Assembly: GCF_950023065.1 (NCBI RefSeq)
Contig: NC_088680.1
Span: 46,674,559 to 46,738,558 of the forward strand
Direction of reading: 5' to 3'
Source: Planococcus citri
Taxonomy: Eukaryota > Arthropoda > Insecta > Hemiptera > Pseudococcidae
Length of the DNA: 64,000 nucleotides
The translations under genes and the position numbers were made by a program. Under the pieces are notes generated by a model. The model made no database searches. It saw only the letters and a list, made by a program, of their open reading frames with translations, and was not told where the DNA came from. Of this stretch, positions 1 to 13,060 are shown in pieces; position 1 is the stretch's first letter; every line of letters begins with the position of its first letter.

Positions 1-445
1 GTATGTAGCATTGCATAACGAAAAAATTCCTGGTGACTTCTTGGTTAAAGATTCACCAGAACTCATCAAGCGGGTTTAATGTCATTTTTATGGTGAATTG
101 CAATAGGAAAAAAACACCCTAACTAACGTCCTCATGATTCTTCAAAAATTTTTTGAACATCCGGTGACTTCTCGGTTGATTTAGGCGACTTCTTGGTGAC
201 AGATTCAGCAGGAGTCACCAAGTGAGTATTTGACTTTTTTAGAAGGTCCAAATGGGCATTTAAAACTTTTTTGAATGTCTGGTGACTTCTTGGTGAATTC
301 TGGTGACGGATTCGCCAGAAGTCACCAAGTGGGTTTTTTGTTTTTCTTATGGCGAATTATTGGTGAAAAAAATCACAAGAATGTCCCCATGACCTTTGAA
401 ATTGTTTTTTGAACTTATGGTGAGTTTATGATGAAAAAAAAATCA
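1..445. repeat. Hairpin satellite array, left segment
   Basis: Degenerate tandem units of about 150 bp. Each unit contains GGTGACTTCTTGGTGA, a short loop (CAGAT), then TCACCAGAAGTCACC, so one unit can fold into a near-perfect ~15-bp hairpin. The array continues after an insertion at 1795. No coding potential is seen. Confidence 0.9.
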
Positions 446-450
446 CCATA

Positions 451-1789
451 TGATGAGCAGATATGCCCTGATCGCCTTAGTAGTAATTAGCGTAATTCCT
501 CTATGAGCGTGGGTTATTGTACTCATCCTGTGGGAGGAGCAATAAGCTACGTAATGTACTCGCGATCCAAGCCTCGTTGCAAGGATTGTGATGCTAGAAA
601 AATCACTTGGTCCAGGACACTCGAGCTCTCTGGACCAATGTCAGTTGCGACAAATGTGTGCAAGGCTGGTATGGCTCGTTTCATACTCCCTATTTTTAAT
701 ATACCCATCTATGGATGGTATCTTTGGTTTCTTTTTATAAAGCAATACTTTGTTAATTTCCTTGTAAGATCATGGTACTTTTTGGCTCATCCCTGATCAA
801 TCCGGACAACAGGGATGATATCCCTACAAAAATGGATCTACTAACCATACCTACCAATGCGACTAGTATTGGGGTTGCCAAGGAGAGGCAGGCAACGTGT
901 ACAGTAAATTATATGTATCTTCATCATCTAAGGTAAATTGTTTAATTCTTTTACCGGGGTTGCGTTCACCCTTACGTAGTGCCATCAGGGAAGTATGGGG
1001 ATGACATTACTTATCTTATTTTTATGTTACAAAGTATACTATTGCCGAGTATGCTGTATTCACACTAGTGTTGTCTACCCTGCTTTTAATTATTAATCCA
1101 ATATTCCGAATGCTCGGTGATGATGTGTTAATCACCTAATTATTCGAAGTCAAAAGAATACAACCGCATCATATTCTTTTACTTTGTACAATCGCTTTAT
1201 ATGTAATAAGTTGTTATATCACCTACTCATAGAGTCAGAAGATAGGTAATTTGTACAGGGTGGACAGAAATATCGGGTACCCCTAAAAAAGTTTTCTGCT
1301 AAATACTTCGGTTGGTCACAATGAATGATAATAATGGTAGCACATGATTGGTTGTTAGACTGGAGAGATAACATTTCACCAATCATATGCATCTATTTCA
1401 CGTTGCCAACCTATATTTTTAATGAAAAACTTTCTTAGGGGTACCCGATATTTCTGTCCACCCTGTATTGTGTACCTATCTCACACACAGATTAATTATA
1501 AGTTTCTTGTAATTAGTTGGTATAATATGCTCAATTACTTGTTTTACACTAACATCTGTAAATAGAAACCATAAGTAATTGGTATGAGAATGCTTTCTTT
1601 ATTTATAGTATATTAACTTCTCACTATGTACATAGAGGTAGAAAGGATTGCCTATTCTAGAGCTACCTAGGTATTTATTTGGAAAATGTTCCTTCTCAAA
1701 GGAATATTTCTCAGAAAACCACCTTAGGAGAAAATTATCATAATCCATTCTTCTAGCAGTCCTATCTAACCCCACTGTTACTCGTATAA
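451..1789. mobile_element. Insertion in satellite, solo-LTR-like (1.34 kb)
   Basis: The satellite unit is broken after 'aatcacca' and resumes at 'atgtcctcatgg' near 1795. The insert is flanked by an exact 5-bp direct repeat, CCATA, at 446-450 and 1790-1794, as expected for an integrase-type target duplication. It begins TG, carries no open transposase or polymerase, and its composition is unlike the satellite. A solo LTR fits the size and the TSD, but the 3' end is not a clean CA, so the class is inferred. A 97-codon ORF at 503-796 inside it resembles nothing I know and is probably chance. Confidence 0.55.
1256..1465. mobile_element. Tc1/mariner-type MITE, 210 bp, nested
   Basis: Terminal inverted repeats of about 40 bp with one mismatch start CAGGGTGGACAG at 1256 and end at 1465. 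TA dinucleotides at 1254-1255 and 1466-1467 fit a TA target duplication. The interior is also partly palindromic (GGTTGG near 1310, CCAACC near 1410), so almost the whole element folds back. No ORF; a non-autonomous element. Confidence 0.88.
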
Positions 1790-1794
1790 CCATA

Positions 1795-3560
1795 ATGTCC
1801 TCATGGCCTTGGAAAATTTTTTTGAATGTCTGGTGAATTTTTGATGAATTCTGGTGACTTTTTGGTGAAAGATTCACCAGAACTCACCAAGTAGGTTTAA
1901 AGTCTTTTTTATGGAGACTTGTTGGTGAAAAAATCATCAGAATGTTCTCATGGCCTATTGGCCCTGGAAAACTTTTTTGAATGTCTGGTGAATTCTTGGT
2001 GACAGATTCACCAGAACTCACCAAGTAGGTTTAATGTCTTTTTTATGGAGAATTGTTGGTGAAAAAATCAGAAGAATGTACCTACTCATGACTTTTGAAC
2101 ATGTTTTTGAACGTCTAGTGACTCCTTGGTCAATTTGGTGACTTCTTAGTGACAGATTCACCAGAACTCAACAAGGGAGTTTTTACTTTTTTTTTTTTTG
2201 GTGAATTTATGATGAAAAAAATCACCAGAATGTCTTCATGACCCATTGACTCTAGAATTTTTTTTCGTCAGTGAATTCTGCTGACTTAGTGGTGACAGAT
2301 TCACCAGAAGTCACCAAGTACATAAGTATTTGACTTTTTACAGGTGAATTTATGATGAAAAATTACTAGAATGTCCTCATGACCCCGGAAAACTTTTTTT
2401 TCATGTCTGGTGACTACTTGGTGAATTCTGGTGACTTCTTGGTGACAGATTTGCCAGAAGTCACCAAGTGGGTTTTTTGTCTTCTTCAGTGCAAATTGTT
2501 TGTGAAGAAATCACTGGAATGTCCGCATGAACCAAGAAAACTTTCTTGAATGTCTGGTGATTCTGTGGTGAATTTTGGTGACTTCTTGATGACAGATTCA
2601 CCAGAAGTCACTAAGTGAGATTTTGACTTTTTTTCAGGTAAACCGTAAACTTATGATGAAAAAATCACCAGAATGTCCTCATGTCCCAGAAAAACTTTTT
2701 TGAATGTCTATTGTCTGGTGACTCTTTGGTTGATTCTGGTGACTTCTTGGTGAGAGATTCACCAGAAGTCACCAAGTGAGTTTTGGACTTGTTAAGTGCA
2801 AATTTTTGATGATGAAATCACCAAAATGGCATTATGGACTTTGAAAACTTTTTTGAATGTCTGATGACTTCATGATGACAAATTAGCCAGAAGTCACCTA
2901 GTGAGTTTTTGACTTTTTTAAAAGGTGAATTTATGGTGAAAAAAATCACCAGAATGTTCTCATGGTCCTGGAAAACTTTTTTTAAATGTCTGGTGACTAC
3001 TTGGTGAATTCTGGTGACTTCTTGGTGACAGATTCACCAGAAGTCACCTAGTCAGTTTTTGACTTTTTTTTCAGGTGAATTTATGGTGAAAAAATCACTA
3101 GAATGTCCTCATGACCCTGGAAAACTTTTTTAATGTCTGGTGACTACTTAGTGAATTCTGGTGACTTCTTAGTTCTTGGTGACAGATTCACCAGAAGTCA
3201 CCAAGTGAGATTTTGACTTTTTTCAGGTGAACATATAATGATGAAAACATCACCAGAATGTCCAAACATGCCCCTGGAAAACTTTTTTGAATGTCTGGTG
3301 ACTACTTGGTGAATCCTGGTGACTTCTTGATGACAGATTCACCAGAAGTCACCAAACGGGCGTAATGTCTTTTTTATGAATTGGTGATGAAGAAATCATC
3401 AGAATGTCCTCATATCCCTGGAAAACTTTTTGGAATGTCTGGTGACTACTTGGTGAATCCTGGTGACTTCTTGGTGATACATGCACCAGAAGTCACCTAG
3501 TGAGTCTATTGGTGAATTTTGTCCGTTGAAAAAGTAATGAGTATGTGATGAAAAGGACGA
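1795..3560. repeat. Hairpin satellite array, right segment
   Basis: The satellite continues for about a dozen units. The landmark GATTCACCAG or its variants occurs near 2298, 2448, 2594, 2757, 2881, 3031, 3185, 3337 and 3478, giving unit lengths of roughly 125 to 163 bp. Each unit keeps the GGTGA/TCACC dyad, and most have a second dyad around 'atggtgaaaaaatcacca'. The array decays around 3540. Confidence 0.9.
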
Positions 3561-6500
3561 TTTACAATGTAATGGTGACACGCTCTATTAATTTTTTGGC
3601 TCACTGAATTCTGTAGCGCAGAAAAAATTGACCATTCTCCTCCAAATACTTATTAGCGAAATAAAATACATTGACTAGAAAAAATGATCAACAAAAATAG
3701 ATATAGCTATTACGAAATTAAAAGCACGAAACATTTTTATTAAAGTCGACGAATACCTACAAAAATGTTATCCTTAAGCCTACCATTCGGCTGTCCGTAT
3801 AAATGCATCGTTACACACGTTCGACAAACTCAGTTCATTTGAAAATTACATAGACGTCAACTGCGCCAATTTTTTCGCTTTAATTGGCCCAAAGTTGGAT
3901 TCTTCCACTGAAATGCATCCGACGATAAAGACACCTCAGCGAAGAAATTACTCTAGCGAATCTCGGATATTGGAAAGAGCGAAGGCGACGTTGAAAAAAA
4001 AATAAACTAACCTATCTGTACGAAGGATTAATGACATACGTTAAACAAAACGTTAAAAAAAAGAACTAAAAAGCGCAGTTCAACATTCTCTTGTAGAATA
4101 CAAACGAGCGATACACTAAGTACAGAATTCAGACTACACATATGAGCAGAAGAGATAGAGAGGGTAGTGAGGATACCCTGTCATGATCGTCGATTCCTTC
4201 ATCATACGAGTATAAATCGTGTGTGCGACAACACAAAGGGAAAAAATTACATAGACGAATTTGGAAAATCGTTATACCAAACAGCCGCCTAGCGTGAAAA
4301 ATTTTCGTAAAGCGCACGTACTTGTGCTGTGCTGTGTGTATCATAATGCATTGAGAATTTTCAAAACGAATATGAGAGGAAAAAATTGAAATTACTTTTT
4401 GTATATCAGAGTATCAGATTCGCAGATATACAAATGAATAAGACCATGTAAACCAGAGAAACGTGTACTACTCGTATTTGCCATTTTCACTCGCGGCGCG
4501 CATCGCCGACTCGCCGCGTTTCCACCGAAAAAACCCTCTTTTAGAATCCGAGACAGAATGTGGTTCGGTTAGTACACGTTTCGTATCTTACCCTATAAAC
4601 TATCTCGGTATTGTTACGCTTATGTAAAAGTTTCGCGTGTGAGTCGTAATTTGGCCGCAATTTTCACGTGCTGTAAATTTTACGTGTCTCGATCGAGTAA
4701 AATTAATTGGTTTGTTGGTTCGCAATTAGGTATTTTTCGACTGATATGCGGTAAAGTGCGCGGATTATTTTTTTATTTTTTTTTTATGTTATTCGGTAGT
4801 TCAACGTAATTTTTGATCTTTTTGGAAGATTTTTGTTGAGTTTTTTTTTGAAAAGTGAGTACCTAAGATTATTTCGCTGAATTCTGAATGAATATGATAT
4901 GTAATTTTTTTTCAATTTTTGAGTATGAGTCAATTTAACACTTAAAAGTGTGATTCAAATTCAGGTTCATGGTGTTGGTGTGTTTAGAAATTTGTTTTGA
5001 TCAAAACAGGTCTCTTTGGGTGGGGAAAAATTGTGAAAAATCCATTTTTTTATGGTATATATTTTTGAAGGACCATGTGAGCTACATCAAATTAAAGTAC
5101 ATGGCACACTTTTTTTTCTCATAATTTTACTTCTAAAAGAACTGAGGTGAGTACCTGCATGAATTTTGCAAAAAAAATTGTATGAAGAAATTTCCATGAG
5201 TGATCCTATAGGAGGGTTTAACATCCATGTAAGTTTAAAAAAATCCGGTACAAAACTGACAAAGATGAACATTTTCCATGAAAGTTGCAATTTCGTCCCA
5301 TTTGAAAAAATTATAGGTAAATAAGACGACGATCAAAAAATTGTATTGTGGATTGGTTGGTTTGAAATCCGAGGATAAAGCCATTTTATCGATATCTTGC
5401 TGGGTGATTCTCTTTCAATTCAGTCACCTATTTTTCGAACGCCCTGTATCGGAGTTCAATATACTCGTGCGAGTATCTTGGCAGAAATTTTTGCTATAAA
5501 AAAACTTGAAATTTGTTTTTTAAGAAGCAGAAACTTTTTTTTTCAATGCCCAAATTATTATTCTTGAAAAGGAAATTAGAAATTTTCACATTTGGGTAGG
5601 TACCTACCTCAGCTAGAGGCGTGGGAGGGATTTCATTTCGAAGGGAACTAGTAACATTGCAGGAATAATATGAAAAATCAAAACTATTCTCAATGTTTTT
5701 ATTAAAATTTTTTGGATTTTTGGAGACTGCAGTAAGGTCTCCGTCCTTTATCATCTCAGAGGGTTGATATTTTTTAATTCTACAAGAAGTTTAAATTTAA
5801 AAAATAAAATCGTTTTGTATCGTGTTTTTTGATGATTTTTCGTAGACATAGTTTTAAATGTTGAAGGGAGAGAGAGAGGGTTAAAACAGACTATTTGATC
5901 ATCTATGTCACACCAAATGAAATAATTTCCATAATTGCTCGTAAAAAATCATTTAGAGGAAATCCTTCAAGCATGAACGAGATCCTATCAATGAACCCCC
6001 TCACAACGTATTCTTTTTTTTCTGGAGTAGGGAGGTCAACAGTTGAGGTTAAAATGAAAACTTTTCAACTATGAAGTAAGCTATCCATACCTACCTACCC
6101 AATGATTTCTTTAAATGATGAGATTATCACAATTTTATTACGAATAAAAATCACGAAGCATCAATCATACTATGTACTATAAGTACTTACCTGCCTTATT
6201 TATAAAGAAGGTGAAGAAAAAAAGAATCATTTTTTCATGAAAAAAAGATTAAATCCTTGAAGTCAGATTTGAAACAAAATCATTGAGAATGAATTAATAA
6301 TAAACCATCCCACTAAGAGTGGAATATTTATTTTTATTTTTGGCTTCGAAATCAGTAAATCTTATGAAAATCAAAATTATAAGAATAATAAATATACATG
6401 GAAAAATTTTCAAGATTAATTCTCTTTGTTCACAAACAACCAAAAGAAGTTCTGTTTATGTTGTAAAAATATTCAAAAATTATATCTATCTTAATATCTA

Positions 6501-9500
6501 CCTACCTACTTACATCAAAATACGTAAAAGTTATTTTCTTCGTCTTCTTTTTTTGTTAAGTATCCAGTTGACTGTCAAAAGCATTTCCTGCCCGTTTTTT
6601 TCAAAATTACCATCAAAAAGACAAGTGAATAAAACAAGGATTTTTTTTTTCAAACATGTTTTCTCTCGAAAATATATTATATTTTTTTGAGAAGTAATAA
6701 AGTAAAAAAATAAGCCATTATGCCTGTTTAGCAAAAAGAAAAAAAAACACCACAATTTAAATTTAATTTTAGATTTTTTTCTTATATATTTTTTTATTTT
6801 CTTTTTAAATAAGTTTGCAACTTTCAAAGTCTATAAAAAATCACGTGCCTCTTCACTTTACACATTTAAAAAAAACGCATGGGTAGGTATCTAGTTCTTT
6901 TACCTGAGAAAATAAAATTCTGAAACATTTGTAAAATTTGAAAATCGTTGAAAAATTGAAATTTTCACAGCCAACTTACCTACGTACGATACTCATCAAA
7001 AATCTTAATTTTTGTATTGTAGTGTCCTACAGAGTGGAAATGTACTTACTCGTAGGAAGAAAACAAACTTGAGAAAATCACCAACTGTTTGGTCTACTTC
7101 CTTGAATTGAGTTGTATTGGCTTATGTTTTTCGTCCAATATACCTACATGTTCCTAAATAAAGCAACAAAAATATCTAGAGGTACTCGAGACTCGAATAA
7201 TTTTTCACGGTACAAGTATCTATTTTACTCTCGTATTAATCCGAATTATGGGTATATATAACATATGAGATATGAAATTACACTAAAATGAAAACTTTCC
7301 CTACGTAAGAATACTTTCACTGTGGATATGAGCCAAAATGTTAAATTATCGTTTCGATTAGGCAATATATCATAGAAAAATATATTCTACGTAAGCACAC
7401 AGAAGCCTGTACCGAGCGATGACAGAGATGTATGTCACCTACTTTCGGAATGAAATAACTTCACTATCAAATTTTGATATTTATAAGTGAGGCGATTTTT
7501 TTTATCGTGTTTTTGTTTTTATTTAGATATTTTTCGTCAATTTTCAAGTTGTTACGGTTTGGAAATTGAGTTCAAAAACTTCGTGTCGAAAGCCAACCTC
7601 GTTTTTCCTTTGAAAAAAATTTTATAGGAAGGGAAAGTTTAGGAAAATGGTACAGCAAAGCGATAGAAAATTAAAATATTGGTAATTCGTGTAGGTAAAA
7701 GTACCTGTGGTACCTGTACCTATTTTGTTCCCATTTTAGCTCCTACCAATAAAAATTCATATCAACCTAATCCGACATTCAGGTGCAGTTTTTTTCAACC
7801 AAAATTTCAGGTTCTAAAGTTCATTTTTGAATTTGTAGAGAATTCTTGACAACTTGAAAAAATTTTTTTAAAAATATTTCAAGAGTGATTTTTAATCCTA
7901 GTTTTGGTTCATGGTGCCTTCAGCTATTCTTCAATTTTCTCCAAAAACCTCAAACACTCTGGAAAGGTCAAAAATGAATTTCAAATTTGGTCGATGCTTA
8001 TTGGGCTTCCTCTACTCGCTCATTTTAGATGATCACTGCGAAATTCTGGAAGTTCCTGTTCAAAAATAAATTTTTGACCAATTTTTAAATTCCAGAAAAT
8101 GGGGAAAAAACGAATTCCCAAAGAAGACATAAAAACGAGCAGTTTCTTTGGAAATGTATCATCTGATGTATCTACATGATCCCTCAACTCAAAAAATAAT
8201 CGAAATTTGACTCTTTCAGAGCATCCAATTTTGTTTTCAAATTACTCCAGAAATCGTTAATTGCTCTGGAGGGGCCAAAAATGAACTGTAGAACATATAA
8301 CTTTGATCGGTGCTTACTGGAAACTTCATTTTTGGCTTTTGTTTCTGAAGAAAACTGAAAAAGTTGCTGAGGACTCCAGAATGGCCTGAAACTAGTACAA
8401 ATAATTATTGTTGATGGATGAAAGTTGAATTGAAGGAATTATTCACATTAAGTCACCTCGATCAAAAAAGTTTATTTCAAGTATATTTCACGAAAAAAAG
8501 TTGAAAAATCGACCTCAAAACACTTTTTTGGATTTTTTTCTTTTCAAAAATGTTCCAAAAATGAATTTTATCTCATGAAATATTGGTTACAGAAGTTTTA
8601 AGACACGTTCTTTCGATGTGGTTTGGTTTCATTCGAAATTGAACAGTACCAGTTCAGTTGCCCTTTTTAATCTAAATATGTACCTACCTATCAAAAAAAT
8701 CGTATTTTGATTAAAACCTATGCTTGTATAGATTCGTGCTCAAGCTCAAGGTGTCAAAATACCCCAAATACCACACCTTTCATGATAATTTTGGCCAAGT
8801 TTTCCAAATTCCTGTTTTTTATTTGAATTAAATAATTAGCTTTCGACCAACGTGAAAAGCGATAAGAACCTTCTTTATTTCAAATTTTATGCAAAGCAAA
8901 TTTTTTTCGTGATCATTCAGGCAGTATTCCTTACATTTTGAAAAAATTTACCAATGTTGAGATTTTTTGTTTGAGGTTTGAATGTCTAGAATGGCTGGGC
9001 TGAATTTAAAAAAAAGGGAAAACTGGTCCAAAAAATAACGTTGTACAGCCTCAAAAAGTCAAAAAAGGAACATTTTTCATTCTTAAATTGATCGAACATC
9101 ACTTCTGTTACTTAGGGAGTAGGAGGGGAAGGAGAAATATTAATTTCAAAAGTACAAACAACTTAGATTTTTATCCTTTCAAAATATATGGGAAACGAAA
9201 TATCCCTTTCATGTTTTACCCCATCTTTTGACCAGTCGGAAGAGGGAATACCTCCTAAGCAATACTAGATTTCGATTCAATATTATTACGAGTAGGTAGC
9301 TACAATAATAACACAAAACTACCGCCCAGTTAACCACCAATCATCGACGAAAATCAATTACCAAATACCGAATTCCGCCCAGGAATGCTTTAAATTCAAG
9401 CTGACTCGGTTAATCGCGCGAAAATACGTAACAAAAAACTCGTGGAAATTCAATTTTCGCCAGCAGACTAATTAAAAGTATACCACAATGCAAAGGCGAA

Positions 9501-10840
9501 GGAAACAAACCAGTCACACTATCAGAATGACAATTTGCTCGATAACTGTTCTATATTCGGATCAAATACACAATTTTCACAAGACTCGCCCTTTAGCTGT
9601 CATTTATAGCGAAGTATACAGAGAGGTGAACGATTGAATGAAAATCCACAACGTCGTCGTAGTACGTATTGTCACATTTGCTACAATGGCACGCTCAAAT
9701 GGTCGCCGTAAATTAATCATGGTCGACGAATTAGAAAAGATAACGTTATCGAGAATATTTCTGCTGTCTTCGGTAAACCATTCTATAACATCGCACATCT
9801 TATACGTATTCAAATTTGATATCTTACTAATTTCAGGGCATCTTCGCTGCAAACATACATACTCGTACATATAGGTACTCTAAAGTATCTTTTCACAAAT
9901 GACAAAGGTATACTCCACATTCTCTCAATGAGAACCTTCTACACTATACCGAAACCGTATAAATTTTTTTGTTTCCTTTTATCATTTATAGTCGACAAGA
10001 ATAGGAAAAAAAACTAGCAACGCGATGTAAAAAAATTCGAATTTACATTTCCATTGTTAAAAAATCATTTCGCGAGTTTATCGTTATTTTGCGACAGGAA
10101 GCGATGTATGTGTTTTTACTCGACTCGTATAAATATTCTATTGGTCCATCGAGGTCTCCGTCTCCGCAAAATCGTATTTTCCTTAACGCGGCCAATTTTC
10201 GCAGACGAGCCTATTTCAGGGAATTCGAGGCTTTGTATAAAATATATACATGCATACTTACTATACACTATACATTTACCACCTCTTTGAAAATTCGGTT
10301 ATTGTTGCGGTTCTTTATTACGCCCTGTATTAGCAACATTGTGCAAAGCTTCCGAAACTGGTGGAATTCTCGCATTTTAGTTTAATAGTTTTACGTTGTA
10401 AAATGGGTGCAGGTCGGGTTTTTCTTCTTTTTTTTTCTTTTCCCTTTTTTTTTACCGAATCGAATTTAACGCGTGAAATATTCAGTACAACATAACACAG
10501 CGTCGTGAATTTTTGCTTACTTTAGCGAAATATTGTGTTCATATTTAATAAGTAGTTTTCTTCCGCCGAAACATGTACCGCGTATATTTTCATTGCGCTA
10601 ACACGAGATACGCCTGCGAACGTTTTGCAGCCTAGGAAGCAGTTCGTTAATACCGCTGGGAATAGTTTTAATATTGATAAGATGCTAATGTGGATAAAAA
10701 TGAACGAGCAATATGTAAAATTGATTTTATTTTAACAGAATAAAACAAAGATGACGTTGTTTTTCTTTTTTGACTGTTCTCAAGTACATCATTTTAATTA
10801 CCCACCTACTCGTTAAAAGGATATTTGATAGATTAGGCTT
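3561..10840. other. Non-coding AT-rich stretch
   Basis: No ORF here has recognisable protein character. A small GC-richer island lies near 4490-4560. Isolated motifs GCCCTGTA at 5441-5448 and 10323-10330 could be solo ends of mariner-like MITEs, but no partner end was found. A degenerate direct duplication of about 300-bp period lies at 7930-8340 and is listed separately. Confidence 0.6.
7925..8345. repeat. Degenerate direct duplication, ~300-bp period
   Basis: Text of the form 'ctctggaaaggtcaaaaatgaa' followed by 'ggtcgatgcttattgg' near 7958-8010 recurs as 'ctctggaggggccaaaaatgaa' and 'gatcggtgcttactgg' near 8265-8325. A weaker echo ('gtcggtgcctat') occurs at about 35568. This looks like an old dispersed repeat present twice here. 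Confidence 0.5.
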
Positions 10841-10849
10841 GATCACCCC

Positions 10850-11050
10850 CTCCTCCTCCTCCTTCCAAAAAAAGTCAGCTGATTTTGACCAAATTTGGTA
10901 GAAACCTTTACTTTGAGTTGGAAAATACCAAGAAAATTTTCTAGCCCCGGAGGTGCCCCTGGAGGGGAGAAATGAGCTCTCAAAGAGGAGGTGGAACGAA
11001 CAAAATGACTTTTTCAACAAAATTTGACAAGGAGAAGTTTACATTGAGTG
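10850..11050 (-). repeat. Dispersed repeat 'ccctggaggggagaaatg', partial copy
   Basis: The block containing 'ggtgcccctggaggggagaaatg' and 'ctctcaaagagg' is shared, in one or other orientation, with copies near 22245, 48600, 50050 and 63060. Judged against the 49.7-50.15 kb copy, this one is reversed. Non-coding. Confidence 0.55.
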
Positions 11051-11374
11051 GAAAAGTACCAAGAAAAAATTTTAAAACGCAGTCGTTGGTCTGATTTTTC
11101 AAAACGAAAAAAAATTACATACCTAATCATCACAACATGAGATCAAAGACATTTTTTTTTGAAAGGGGTACCTATCATGTAATTAAGAAGTTCGCCAATT
11201 TTTTGTTCATGTCATTTAAATGTTGTTTTCAACTTGAAGACTCATAATATATGTATATTGGGTAAACTGTTTAGGGACCTTGGAATTTTTCAAAAAGGGG
11301 TTCTTCAAAAAAAAAACTGACAGGGATAACAAAAATTTTTGAAATTTTTTTGGGCTTCAGGAGTTTTTTTTAGA

Positions 11375-11439
11375 GTGATAGCCATGCGGCTATAATATTA
11401 GAATGCCAAAATGGATTTAGAAAGGGAAGATCATGCGTT
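11375..11439 (+). pseudogene. LINE reverse transcriptase relic, fragment 1
   Basis: One frame reads ILECQNGFRKGRSC, the well-known non-LTR retrotransposon RT segment preceding the first catalytic block (QNGFRKGRS...). It stops abruptly at 11439, where a TIR element begins, and the same RT resumes at about 12013 with a KLLMEKRLEYN-like segment. The upstream limit is uncertain because reading frames decay before 11375. Confidence 0.7.
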
Positions 11440-12002
11440 GGGAATTGAAGCATGACGTCACAATGATGTCACAGCTCATTTTTACCCGATTTCACGTTCT
11501 CATTTGGTCCCAAACAAAACTTTAGTCCCATAAGAAACCATGTAAAGGCTCGTTTACATTGGCCGCGGAACAACTTGGATCCGTTCTGCAGATTTTTAAA
11601 AGTAATTAAAAATCCGTAAGAAACTACGGGACGGTGTCCGTAGCCATCATAAACGACTACGTTACAACTCCAGCTTTGATTTTCCGCAGAATGTTTACGG
11701 TCTCATTCTGCGGCCAATATAAACGAGCCTTAAAAATAGTATGCTTGTCGTTCAAATTTCTCAATGAATAAGACACTTGTTGATGAAAAAACTTATTTTA
11801 AACAAAAATTCAGACTTTCTAACATATCATATTATAAAACGAGCTTTTTTTAACACAATATTTCAGAGAAAATTGAAACTGAAAAGTAGCAAATTTACAT
11901 GCAATCTTATGAAACACTTCCGCAGGTTGGGACCAAATGAGATTGTTTACTTACGCATACATACTTATGCTTTACAGCACACAAAGATCCGCTTCGATTC
12001 CC
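11440..12002. mobile_element. TIR element inserted in LINE, 563 bp
   Basis: The ends are 12-bp inverted repeats, GGGAATTGAAGC at 11440-11451 and GCTTCGATTCCC at 11991-12002, with one mismatch. Subterminal inverted blocks CTCATTTGGTCCCAA (11499-11513) and TTGGGACCAAATGAG (11927-11941) are exact complements. Removing the segment rejoins the two LINE fragments. No clear target duplication. A second MITE sits inside. Confidence 0.7.
11546..11730. mobile_element. PIF/Harbinger-like MITE nested in TIR element
   Basis: Inverted ends AGGCTCGTTTACATTGGCCGC at 11546 onward and its near-complement finishing CGAGCCT at 11730, one mismatch in 21 bp. Flanking TAA at 11543-11545 and 11731-11733 fits a 3-bp TWA-type target duplication typical of PIF/Harbinger. 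185 bp, no ORF. Confidence 0.75.
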
Positions 12003-12007
12003 TATAG

Positions 12008-12670
12008 ATGGAGTATACACATTATATGCAACAAAGCTGCTGATGGAGAAGAGACTAGAGTATAACCTAGAAACTCACATGTGCTTTGTTGAACTGTAGA
12101 AGGCGTACGATCATGAAACTATAATTTGAAAAGGGAAGCAACAACGTATTGAAAAAATGTGAAGCTATTGCTGTCTCTCTCTAACCAACATTTTTGGTTC
12201 GATCGAGTACAAAGGAAGAAGTTGTTCAAAATCCTGAGGAAAATTGAAGTGAACGAACAAATAGTATGCTTAATTGAAGAAATATACATGGATAATGTAA
12301 TAAGAGTAAGATCTGGAAACATGTCTGAAGCAAAGAAGATAAGAAGAGGAGTAAGACAGGGATGCCCAATGTTGTGTAGCCTGTTCAACATCTACTTCAA
12401 TTACATGATTAAAGAATGGCTGAAAACTAAGCCAAAAGGGCTAGACATCAATGACACCCAAGTCAATACCCAGCTATTCGCTGATGATCAGGTGGTCTTT
12501 GCAGACAAAATGAAGATGACTTGCAGAGAGTGATGTACAACCTTCAGAAAGTAGCAGCTTAGATGAAATATGGAATGAGAATATTGTTGTTAAAAACAAA
12601 GGTGATGGCCTTTGAGGGGAAACAGCCAATACGCAGTAAAATTGTTGTAAATGGACTGCCAGTAGAACTA
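12008..12670 (+). pseudogene. LINE reverse transcriptase relic, fragment 2 (catalytic core)
   Basis: Non-LTR retrotransposon RT, which copies LINE RNA into genomic DNA when intact. In order: KLLMEKRLEYNLETHMC and FVEL-stop-KAYD (12036-12112; the FVD.KAYD block with an in-frame stop), then after a frameshift RGVRQGCPMLCSLFNIY (about 12348-12400), LFADDQVVFAD (from 12474; the FADD form of the catalytic Y/FADD box), and MKYGMRILLLKTKVMAF (about 12560-12615, the K-T-K-V-M-A-F block). The longest open piece is 12159-12533. Several stops and frame changes show it is dead. The frame is cut again at about 12671. Confidence 0.88.
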
Positions 12671-13060
12671 GAGCCATGTACCGCCGCGCCACCACTTGGC
12701 CGCTGTTGCCACCGCCGAGTAATTTGATTGGCTGAGCCGACTCAACTCACTCAAATGGCAAATTTTAGTGGCAAAACTGTTTGTTATTGCCACACGATGC
12801 TAAAAAGCCCTTTCTTCTCAGCTAAAAAACAAATAGGTATTTTGAGAAGTTGGATTTAATTTTGTATACAAATTTATATTTTGGGGTAATTTTATAATTT
12901 ACAAAAATTACCATAAAATTTCAACTTTATAGCCAGCTGGGTCACCGCCGAGTAAAATTTTTGCAGCCACCAAAAACTTCGGCTGGAATAAACTTTGCCA
13001 CCAGCCACAGTGCTCTGCATTCCACAGCTGCCGTCAATCATTTTGCTGTTGGCGCAGGGC
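12671..13060. mobile_element. Insertion within LINE, ~390 bp, class unknown
   Basis: LINE coding sequence ends with ...LPVELE and resumes at 13061 with LEVEQVRSFKYL. The intervening DNA is unlike the LINE and is rich in GCCACC/GCCGCC words. Weak inverted ends (GAGCCATG at 12671, CAGGGCTC ending near 13062) and an imperfect CTAGAG/CTCGAA flank suggest a decayed TIR element. 'CACCGCCGAGTAA' occurs twice inside (about 12709 and 12943). Confidence 0.6.
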
